The translations under genes were made by a program, and so were the position numbers. A stretch of DNA of 7,492 nt from DASUZD01 sp036377055 (GTDB lineage: Bacteria; Actinomycetota; Thermoleophilia; Gaiellales; Gaiellaceae): contig DASUZD010000065.1 in assembly GCA_036377055.1 (NCBI GenBank), positions 1 through 7,492 of the forward strand, read 5' to 3'. The notes below the pieces were generated by a model. The model saw nothing but the letters and a program-made list of their open reading frames with translations, was not told the DNA's origin and ran no database searches. How positions within the stretch are numbered: the first letter of the stretch is position 1; every line of letters begins with the position of its first letter. Positions 1-5,733 of this stretch are shown here, one piece after another.

Positions 1-727
1 CGTAGACGTCGGTCCAGCACCGGAGCCGGACAGGGTCGCCGAACGGCTCGAGCGCCTCGCGGATCCGCACGAGGACTCGCTTCCGCTCGTCCTCGGAGAG
101 CGCCGCGACGGCGCTCGTGGTCGCCTCGCGCTGGACGGCCAGAGCGAGCGGCAGCTCCTCGTCGTTCGGGAAGCGCCGCTGCTCGACCGGCCCGAAGTGC
201 GCTGTCGCTTCGAGCAGCGTCCGCCACTGCCGCGTCCGCACGCGCGGGTCGCGGAGCGGCTCGACGACGGCGTCCACAGCCGCGACCGCCGGATCGTCCG
301 GGTCCCATTCGTTCCACAGGAGCGCGAGCGCTCCGCCGCGACGGAGCACGCGCCTGATCTCCGGAATGGCCTCCTCGAAGCGGAACCAGTGGAACGCCTG
401 GGCGACCGTCAAAGCGTCTACCGACGCGTCAGGGAGTGGGATCGCCTCGGCTGAGCCGGCCCGAACCTCGACGCCGCCGACCGCACGCTCCAGCTCGGCG
501 CGCATCCCGGCCGCCGGCTCGACGGCGATCACCGAGGCGCCGGACGGCACGAGCAGGCGCGTCAGCTTGCCGGTGCCCGCGGCGAGGTCGACGACGGTTC
601 GGCCGGGCCCCAGCTCGAGGCGCCGAAAGAGATAGGCGACCGCGTCGGCCGGATAGCTCGGGCGGAGACGCTCGTACAGCGCCGCGCCCGGCCCGAACGC
701 GGCCGCGGCGACGGGATGGACGGTCAG
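1..727 (-). CDS. Class I SAM-dependent methyltransferase (3' end cut by window)
   Basis: Predicted cytosolic methyltransferase using S-adenosylmethionine; the acceptor is unknown. About 242 codons are visible and the C-terminus runs off the left edge. Counting from the candidate start, the N-terminus has the familiar AAAFGPGAALYERLRPSYP stretch (residues 7-25). SAM motif I is VVDLAAGTGKL (44-54), followed by the acidic end of strand 2 at VEP (68-70), PLPDASVD (96-103) and AFHWF (110-114), all typical of the Methyltransf_11/25 type, where intact proteins are usually about 250 residues. The frame is open upstream but has no ATG, GTG or TTG before motif I. The best start is a CTG at 727-725 that overlaps the TGA of the sugar transferase (CTGA), which would imply translational coupling. 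No clear Shine-Dalgarno sequence is seen. Family call is strong; start and substrate are uncertain. Confidence 0.9.
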   Translation of the reverse strand, partial: MTVHPVAAAAFGPGAALYERLRPSYPADAVAYLFRRLELGPGRTVVDLAAGTGKLTRLLVPSGASVIAVEPAAGMRAELERAVGGVEVRAGSAEAIPLPDASVDALTVAQAFHWFRFEEAIPEIRRVLRRGGALALLWNEWDPDDPAVAAVDAVVEPLRDPRVRTRQWRTLLEATAHFGPVEQRRFPNDEELPLALAVQREATTSAVAALSEDERKRVLVRIREALEPFGDPVRLRCWTDVY

Positions 728-2256
728 TACGCGCCGCGGCGGGCCAGCACCGCCGGGATCGTCTTCGCGAGGATCTCCATGTCGAGCCAGATCGACCAGT
801 TCTCCAGGTAGTAGAAGTCCATCCGGACCAGGTCGTCGAAGGACAGCTCGATCCGGCCGGAGACCTGCCACAGGCCGGTCATGCCCGGAAGGACGAGGTA
901 GCGCTTGCGGTGCCACGGCTCGAGCTGGACGTAGTCGCGGATCGGGAGCGGCCGCGGACCGACGAGGCTCATCTCGCCGCGCAGCACGTTCAACACCTGC
1001 GGCACCTCGTCGAGCGAGTACTTCCGCAGGATCCGGCCGACCGACGTCACGCGCGGGTCGTTCTTGATCTTGAAGAGCGGCCCCTGCGCCTCGTTCGCGG
1101 CCTCGAGCGCGTCCTGCCGCTCAGCCGCGTCCGCGTACATCGTCCGGAACTTGAGCATCCCGAACTCGCGCTGGCCGACGCCGACGCGGCGGTCGCGGAA
1201 GAGGACCGGCCCGGACGACGTCAGCTTGATCGCCAGCGCTATCGCGACCCAGAACGGCAGCCCGAGCACGATCACGAGCGCGCTCACGCTCAGGTCGAAC
1301 GCGCGCTTCGCGGTCCATTGAGCCCCGGCGAAGGCGGGCGGGCGCAGCTCGAAGAGCGGCACGCCCTGGCCCGGCACGTAGTCCCCGCGCTGGGTCAGGA
1401 GCTCGGTCGTCTTGGGCGCGATCCGCACCTTGACGCCCCGTCGGTGCGCCTCCTCGACCATGTCGAGCAGCTCGCGCTCCTCGAAGTCGGAGTCGGTGAC
1501 GATCAGCTCGTCGGCGTGGTGGCGGTCGAGGACGTCGCCGAGCCTCTCCGGCGCGCCGAGCACCGGCAGGCCAACGCCGTCCGCGCTGGGCGCGACGGCG
1601 CCGAGGAACGCGTAGTCGATACCGCTTCTGCCGACGCCGAGCGTCCGGTGGAGATGCGCGACGTTCTCGCCCTTCCCGACGAGGACGGCGCGGCGCCGCG
1701 CGCCGGTCAGCCGCAGGACGTCCTTCGTGACGATGTCGTAGCTCGCGCGGAAGACGCCGATCAGAAGCGCCGTGATCACGAGCGCGGTCGGCGCGAGCCC
1801 GAAAGTGTGGAACGGGTAGCCGGTGCCGAGGCCGAACGCGAGTGCGAGCACGGTCACGAGCGCGAGCGAGCCGACGATCCTTCCCGGGCCGCCCCGGAAC
1901 TCGCGGGCGGCGTAGAGCCCGTTCCGCCAGAAGACGAGCAGCATGACGAGCATCAGGAACGGAAGCCAGTTCGTCTCCGCGCGCCACGGGACGCCCCAGA
2001 GAACGTCGTGCTCGTAGTAGAGCCAGCGCAGGACGAGAGCGATGTACAGGCCGAGCGCGAGCCCCGAAAGGTCGAGGAAGACGAGCGACACGATGCTCGC
2101 CGCGCGGCGGGCGAGCGCGCGGAGCGGGCTGCGGGCGAGGCCGAACGCACGCTCGCGCCGGATGTCGGCGGGCGGAGCGGCGGGGACCTCGGCGACGTCG
2201 GGATCCGCGTCGGCGTCCGCCGCCGCGGTTCCGGCGGTGGCAACAGGCTTGGCCAA
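724..2256 (-). CDS. Exopolysaccharide polyprenyl glycosylphosphotransferase (Bac_transf sugar transferase)
   Basis: Membrane enzyme that should transfer a sugar-1-phosphate from a nucleotide sugar to polyprenyl phosphate, the first step of surface polysaccharide assembly. With the TTG start at 2256 it is 510 aa, near the usual 450-510. After an Ala/Asp-rich leader (2-35) come about four membrane segments (near 55-76, 97-110, 127-143, 155-170). Next is a Rossmann-like CoA-binding_3 region (about 180-300, VLVGKGENVAHLHR), a further hydrophobic segment (about 322-345) and the Bac_transf catalytic domain. Signatures there are KFRTM (369-373), the catalytic-type Asp-Glu pair in SLDEVPQVLNVLRGEMS (416-417), LVGPRP (431-436) and LPGMTGLWQVSGR (456-468). 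The frame stays open upstream, but that part lies antisense to acdS. TTG is the only plausible start before the first membrane segment. The sugar substrate cannot be read from sequence. Confidence 0.93.
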   Translation of the reverse strand: MAKPVATAGTAAADADADPDVAEVPAAPPADIRRERAFGLARSPLRALARRAASIVSLVFLDLSGLALGLYIALVLRWLYYEHDVLWGVPWRAETNWLPFLMLVMLLVFWRNGLYAAREFRGGPGRIVGSLALVTVLALAFGLGTGYPFHTFGLAPTALVITALLIGVFRASYDIVTKDVLRLTGARRRAVLVGKGENVAHLHRTLGVGRSGIDYAFLGAVAPSADGVGLPVLGAPERLGDVLDRHHADELIVTDSDFEERELLDMVEEAHRRGVKVRIAPKTTELLTQRGDYVPGQGVPLFELRPPAFAGAQWTAKRAFDLSVSALVIVLGLPFWVAIALAIKLTSSGPVLFRDRRVGVGQREFGMLKFRTMYADAAERQDALEAANEAQGPLFKIKNDPRVTSVGRILRKYSLDEVPQVLNVLRGEMSLVGPRPLPIRDYVQLEPWHRKRYLVLPGMTGLWQVSGRIELSFDDLVRMDFYYLENWSIWLDMEILAKTIPAVLARRGAY

Positions 2257-2274
2257 CCGTGAGATTCTACGGTT
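2255..2274. promoter_or_regulatory. 20-nt inverted repeat in the divergent sugar transferase/acdS gap (possible operator)
   Basis: Perfect 6-nt arms AACCGT and ACGGTT are separated by 8 nt. The dyad fills the gap between the divergent starts and overlaps the TTG of the sugar transferase. On the minus strand the spacer contains TAGAAT (2269-2264), which fits the actinobacterial TANNNT -10 pattern. It lies 7 nt before the TTG, so transcription could start at or next to the start codon. No convincing -35 was found. The symmetry is seen directly; an operator or promoter role is inference. Confidence 0.35.
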
Positions 2275-2275
2275 C

Positions 2276-3292
2276 GTGCCCCTCGCCGCCTTCGACCGTG
2301 TCCCGCTCCTCTTCGGCCCCTCGCCGGTCCATCCGCTTCCGCGCCTCGGCGCGCACCTCGGCGGCCGCGTCGAGATCTGGGCCAAGCGCGAGGACTGCAA
2401 CGCGGGGCTCGCGTACGGCGGAAACAAGACGCGCAAGCTCGAGTACCTCGCGGCCGAGGCGCTCGCGCAGGGCTGCGACACGCTCGTCTCGATCGGCGGC
2501 GTCCAGTCGAACCACACGCGCCAGGTCGCGGCCGTCGCCGCGCGGCTCGGCCTGGGCTGCGTCCTCGTGCAGGAGCACTGGGTCGAATGGCCGGACGCCG
2601 TCTACGACAAGGTGGGGAACATCCTCCTGTCGCGGATCCTCGGCGCCGACGTCCGGCTCGATCCCGCGGGCTTCGACATCGGCTTCCGACCCAGCTGGGA
2701 GGAGGCGCTGGCGTCGGTGAGCGAGCGCGGCGGGAAGCCGTACGCGATCCCGGCCGGGGCGTCCGACCACCCGCTCGGCGGGCTCGGCTTCGCGCGCTGG
2801 GCCGACGAGGTCGCGGAGCAGGAGCGCGAGCTCGGCGTCTTCTTCGACACGATCGTCGTCTGCTCGGTCACCGGCTCGACGCAGGCGGGCATGATCGCCG
2901 GCTTCGCCGCGCAGGAGCGGCCGCGAAAGGTGCTCGGCATCGACGGCTCGGCGACCGTCGCGAAGACGTGGGATCAGATCGCGCGGATCGCGCGGCGGAC
3001 GGCGGAGGCGATCGGCCTCGGCCGCGACCTCGAGGACGCCGAGATCGTCCTCCTCGACGAATGGCACGCGGGCACGTACGGCATCCCGGACGCGAAGACG
3101 ATCGACGCGATCCGACTCTGCGCCCGGCTCGAGGGCATGCTCACCGACCCGGTCTACGAGGGGAAGTCGATGGCGGCGCTGATCGACCTCGTGCGGTCCG
3201 GGCGGATCGAGCCAGGATCGCGGGTGCTCTACGCGCACCTCGGCGGCCAGCCGGCGCTGAACGCCTACGCCGGCGCCTTCAAGGGCGCGTAG
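2276..3292 (+). CDS. acdS: 1-aminocyclopropane-1-carboxylate (ACC) deaminase
   Basis: PLP-dependent cytosolic enzyme that converts ACC, the plant ethylene precursor, to 2-oxobutanoate and ammonia. From the GTG at 2276 the product is 338 aa, the length of the well-studied Pseudomonas enzyme, and landmark residues fall at the same numbers. The PLP lysine is Lys51 in AYGGNKTRKLEY, Ser78 is in SIGGVQSNHTRQ, Tyr294-Glu295 are in DPVYEGKSM, and Leu322 is in YAHLGGQPALNAY. Glu295 and Leu322 separate true ACC deaminases from the related D-cysteine desulfhydrases, which carry different residues there. The register match also supports the GTG start over the longer open frame. No strong ribosome-binding site is seen. 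The gene is divergent from the sugar transferase and convergent with the STAND remnant. The TAG stop lies inside the left direct repeat. There is no AcdR/Lrp-type regulator gene next to it. Confidence 0.97.
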   Translation: MPLAAFDRVPLLFGPSPVHPLPRLGAHLGGRVEIWAKREDCNAGLAYGGNKTRKLEYLAAEALAQGCDTLVSIGGVQSNHTRQVAAVAARLGLGCVLVQEHWVEWPDAVYDKVGNILLSRILGADVRLDPAGFDIGFRPSWEEALASVSERGGKPYAIPAGASDHPLGGLGFARWADEVAEQERELGVFFDTIVVCSVTGSTQAGMIAGFAAQERPRKVLGIDGSATVAKTWDQIARIARRTAEAIGLGRDLEDAEIVLLDEWHAGTYGIPDAKTIDAIRLCARLEGMLTDPVYEGKSMAALIDLVRSGRIEPGSRVLYAHLGGQPALNAYAGAFKGA

Positions 3293-3310
3293 ACGTCGCC
3301 GAACGGCGTC
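3287..3310 (+). repeat. Left direct repeat (22/24 match to 5741-5764)
   Basis: Begins GCGTAGAC, ends GAACGGCGTC, and overlaps the acdS stop codon. It matches 5741-5764 in the same orientation except at repeat positions 9 and 12. Read on the minus strand it encodes TPFGDVYA, which parallels the C-terminal TPFGEVYAR of the deacetylase at the right copy. Both mismatches fall at codon third positions. With a 3-nt gap, similarity continues about 6 nt further (GGCGCG at 3311-3316). It therefore looks like a remnant or duplicate of a deacetylase-type gene end. Confidence 0.75.
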
Positions 3311-3362
3311 GGCGCGACCTGCCCAGCAGTCCACGGCCGCGCCTCAGCAACCCCCCTCGCGA

Positions 3363-3836
3363 CTAGGCGCGCACGGGCCGCCCATGTTCTGCTTCAAGCT
3401 CCCGCAACTCAGCGCGACTCTCGGCAGCGTCGAGCATCTCACCCACACGGTCATACGCCTTCACGAGTAGCTGGAGCACAAGCATGCGGGTGCGCACATT
3501 CGGATGGCGCCTAAGCGGCTGCAAGAGGTCGATCACGCGCCGATACATCCCTTTTCGATCGAACATGAACGCGAGCGCGTGGATTAGAACGGCGTCGTTT
3601 GGTGTCTCCTTCAGCGCGATCTGATACTTCTCAATCGCCTGGTCAGTGGCATCGGCGCGCCCGGAATCTTTGAGGAGCATGCCCCACTCGCGAAAGATCA
3701 GCGCGCGGTCGCTTCCGCGCGCCGGAGCATGGTGAGCGGCTTGCTCGTAGAACTGCAGCGCCCTGATTGGGTCTTTGTTGACATGCCGCTCAAACTCGGC
3801 GCGCAAACGCGCAGCACGCCAACTCGAAGGATTACG
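3363..3836 (-). pseudogene. STAND remnant, segment 4: TPR-like C-terminus
   Basis: The shifted frame starts RNPSSWRAARLRAEFERHV and continues IRALQFYEQAAHHAP, ATDQAIEKYQIALKETPND and RRVIDLLQPLRRHPN. These are repeated helix pairs with the A/Y/A/P spacing of TPRs, ending ESRAELRELEAEHGRPVRA and TAG at 3365-3363. It follows directly from the helical repeat begun in segment 3 (MYEQAL), so the two are one array of about four to five repeats. The first formal start is TTG 3806 (147 codons), but nothing suggests it is a separate gene. In intact STAND proteins this region is the sensor or ligand-binding part. Confidence 0.75.
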
Positions 3837-4756
3837 GGTAAAGCTTGCTCGTACATTTCCTGAGCGGTCTTCGCGTCGCCCCGTCGCTGAGCGGCCTGCG
3901 CAATATCGAGTAACGCTGCCTCCGGCGACCCGCGGCCCTGTCTCAGCTCACGAATAATCATTCGGTCATCGAGGTTCGAGACATCTCGCGCCTCGTACCA
4001 GTCAGCGAGTCGTCGCCTAATCGCGCCCCCTTCGTGCCGCGACTCCCGCATCTCGGTCACTAGGAAGGAACGCGTAAGCGGCGCTACGCTATATGCGTAC
4101 GCGTTCTCTTCGCTATCGAACGACCGCTGAACCAAGGCATCCGCGACTAGACCGTCGAGCGCGTCGATCACGAGGTGGCCCTGGATCCCGGCGCCGGCCA
4201 TGACGCCTTCAATCGACGATGGGTCCTGCAGAACACTTAGAGTCCGCATTACAGCCTTCTCTGGGCCGGACATCTGCTCGAAAACACGGCGAAACGTAAA
4301 CTCGAGCAGCTCGCTCGCCTGTCGCGCCGCGCTCCGTAGCTTCTCTGCGCGCTGCAGGGCTTCGGCCGCGGTCCCAGCACGGAGAAGCGTCCATCGGATA
4401 GCCAGTGGCAGCCGGTCACATGCCTCGCTGATCTTCTCGATCTCTGATCGCGAGAAGTCGGCCACATACCCAAGACCCGGAAGATCGTGCAGCGATCGAA
4501 TCAGTTGATCTGCCTCATCGAGAGAGAGTGCGCCGATGTCGACGGGCCGTACGGACACTCGGACACGCAGACGGCGCGACGTCACGATAGCCTGGGCTCC
4601 CACGGGTAGGTCGTCGAGAAACTCAATAACTCGCGGATCATCGACGGTCTCAAGGTTGTCGACATAAATCAGGCCGTCTGAGTTTGTCAGGAGCTCACGC
4701 ACCCCTTCTTCTTGCTCTCCGAGAGGCTGGTGCTTTAGATCGGTAAATCCCAGCCA
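3837..4756 (-). pseudogene. STAND remnant, segment 3: Walker B to winged-helix/ARC region
   Basis: The frame resumes at TGG 4756 (WLGFTDLKHQPLGEQEEG) and runs into Walker B GLIYVDNLET, the sensor-like GAQAIVTSRR and the LPLAIRW motif, which matches the G-L-P-L element of NB-ARC proteins. A helical part follows (LLEFTFRRVFEQMSGPEKAV), typical of the winged-helix region that starts with a hydrophobic tail and an x-L-S-x motif, then DAKTAQEMYEQAL, the start of the TPR-like repeats. A GTG at 4702 is the first formal start in this frame but lies inside the ATPase domain. The frame remains open to 3698 past the second frameshift, but that tail (after about 3838) reads as meaningless sequence. Confidence 0.75.
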
Positions 4757-5481
4757 TCTGCGACCGACGCGAGAAGCGTTTCATACGTCGTCAGACCGGG
4801 CGTCAACTGTCGTATTCCCTCAAGGGCAAGCTCCCGGTCTTTCGCGGTGACTGAGACGATGAATGCGAATCGCTTGGCAGTGTAGGCATCAAGACAAGCA
4901 GCGGTTGCAAGCGTAGTCTTTCCACTTCCGCCGACACCGACAAGCGACGTAACCGACGTTCTTGGATCACGAAGCGCCGCGTCAATCTTATCGTGGAGCG
5001 CCGGTCGCTGTACAAAATGCTCCGTCTCAAGAGAAAAGATTCGGAAGAACGGCTCATCGACACGGAAAACGTCCGACGCCAACGCTGGAGCAAACGAGGC
5101 TTGATGCACCAATGCATCGGAACGCGCTAGGACGATCGACGAATCGCCTCGACGAACAGCGGATTCCCCGGGCAGAAAGGCACGCTTACCATCCACGAGC
5201 GGAGCATCGGCGATAAAGTACGCAAGTTGCGCCCCCCGGGGAGGAATGATCGCGAAACCGAGGTAATGTTCCTTATCCGTATTTACGGCGCGCGTAAAGT
5301 CGACCCAAAGGGTGTCTGGAAGATAGCGACGCATCTGGTCGTTGAAAATCTTGCTGTCGACGCGAGACGTCGCCCCACAGTAGTCGTAATCTTTGTCGCG
5401 GACCCCGTAGACAATCACTCCCCCGCGGTGATTGTGAAACGCGAGGACGTGCCGTGCTGTCAGCGCCCAGGCCGCAACGGC
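4735..5481 (-). pseudogene. STAND remnant, segment 2: AlbA_2 core and Walker A region
   Basis: This is in frame with segment 1 after the TGA. It continues AWALTARHVLAFHNHRGG and VIVYGVRDKDYDYCG (GTG 5418 onward), the conserved hydrophobic strand and Gly-Gly loop of AlbA_2 domains. After a linker comes EHFVQRPALHDKIDAAL, the F-x-x-R element that precedes STAND ATPases, and then Walker A GVGGSGKTT (about 4938-4912). The segment ends artificially at DGWDLPI, where a frameshift leads to TAA at 4737-4735. An independent start at GTG 5418 would omit the first part of AlbA_2. An automatic gene finder would probably call 4735-5418 as a hypothetical ATP-binding protein. Confidence 0.75.
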
Positions 5482-5673
5482 TCAGGGGACATCAGACTTG
5501 AAGTCCCACAACTCGTTCTCGCTGCGTCCGCGCACGGATACCGTCGGTACCGCGGGCGCAAGTCGGGTGCGACCTGTCGTCGGATCGTAACCACCTCCGC
5601 GCTCGAACAGGAACGCGTAGATCGCGTCCGCGTCTCGCTTCCGAACAGCTTGCGCAAAGTCGTCTAGGTTCAA
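5482..5673 (-). pseudogene. STAND remnant, segment 1: N-terminus up to the in-frame TGA
   Basis: Codes 63 residues from the TTG at 5673. The sequence opens with a short helical stretch (NLDDFAQAVRKRDADAIYAF) and ends in ENELWDFKSDVP, the opening strand of AlbA_2/Schlafen-type domains, whose usual form is E-x-E-x-x-x-FK. The TGA falls directly after that strand. The same frame then continues without a shift into the rest of the domain, so the stop is a single lesion. A 63-residue product would hold only the edge of the domain and is unlikely to function alone. Confidence 0.7.
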
Positions 5674-5733
5674 ATCGGCGTTTCTCGTTCGCGTCGAGAC
5701 GCACAGGATAGATCCGACGCGAGCGTCTGGCGA
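5674..5733 (-). other. 60-nt spacer between deacetylase stop and STAND remnant
   Basis: This is the upstream region of the broken gene. On the minus strand it holds a weak -10-like TATCCT (5710-5705) without a clear -35, and a purine patch GAGAAA just before the TTG. It has no hairpin with a T-run that would terminate the deacetylase transcript, so read-through from the deacetylase is possible. Nothing else recognisable is present. Confidence 0.35.

Larger units (their letters stand above)
3363..5673 (-). pseudogene. Broken AlbA_2/Schlafen-like - STAND (NB-ARC) ATPase - TPR protein, whole locus
   Basis: Joining the pieces gives one protein of about 770 residues: N-terminal AlbA_2-like domain, STAND/NB-ARC P-loop ATPase, then TPR-like helical repeats. 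STAND proteins are ATP-driven switches; in bacteria many act in signalling or antiphage immunity, with the C-terminal repeats sensing a trigger and the N-terminal domain as effector. Three lesions interrupt it: an in-frame TGA (5484-5482) and two places where one base appears to be missing (about 4757, about 3838). The reading picks up a coherent domain at each junction, so this is one ancestral gene rather than several. The start taken is TTG 5673, preceded by GAGAAA about 8 nt upstream; a CTG further upstream in frame is possible. Weak -10-like TATCCT lies at 5710-5705. It follows the deacetylase on the same strand after 60 nt. Function in defence is inferred, not shown. Confidence 0.8.

Noticed and set aside
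436..2262. 608-codon open frame on the plus strand
   Set aside because: It is antisense to the sugar transferase, which has full domain motifs. The product is Arg/Glu/Asp-rich low-complexity sequence typical of high-GC shadow frames.
2276..3292. D-cysteine desulfhydrase
   Set aside because: Glu295 and Leu322 are present at the diagnostic positions, which points to ACC deaminase.
2267..3334. 355-codon open frame on the minus strand
   Set aside because: Antisense to acdS, which matches its family residue for residue; the shadow product has no recognisable motif.
3311..3362. Continuation of a second deacetylase copy beyond the left repeat
   Set aside because: Only about ten codons resemble the deacetylase end; upstream translation in that frame shows no further similarity.
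3698..4765. Programmed frameshifting or three separate genes in an operon
   Set aside because: The shifts fall inside the ATPase domain and inside a TPR array, both lack a canonical slippery heptamer, and no start with a ribosome-binding site is seen at the junctions.
5482..5484. TGA read as selenocysteine
   Set aside because: There is no reason for a redox residue in an AlbA_2 loop, no evident downstream hairpin supporting it, and two further frame lesions indicate decay.
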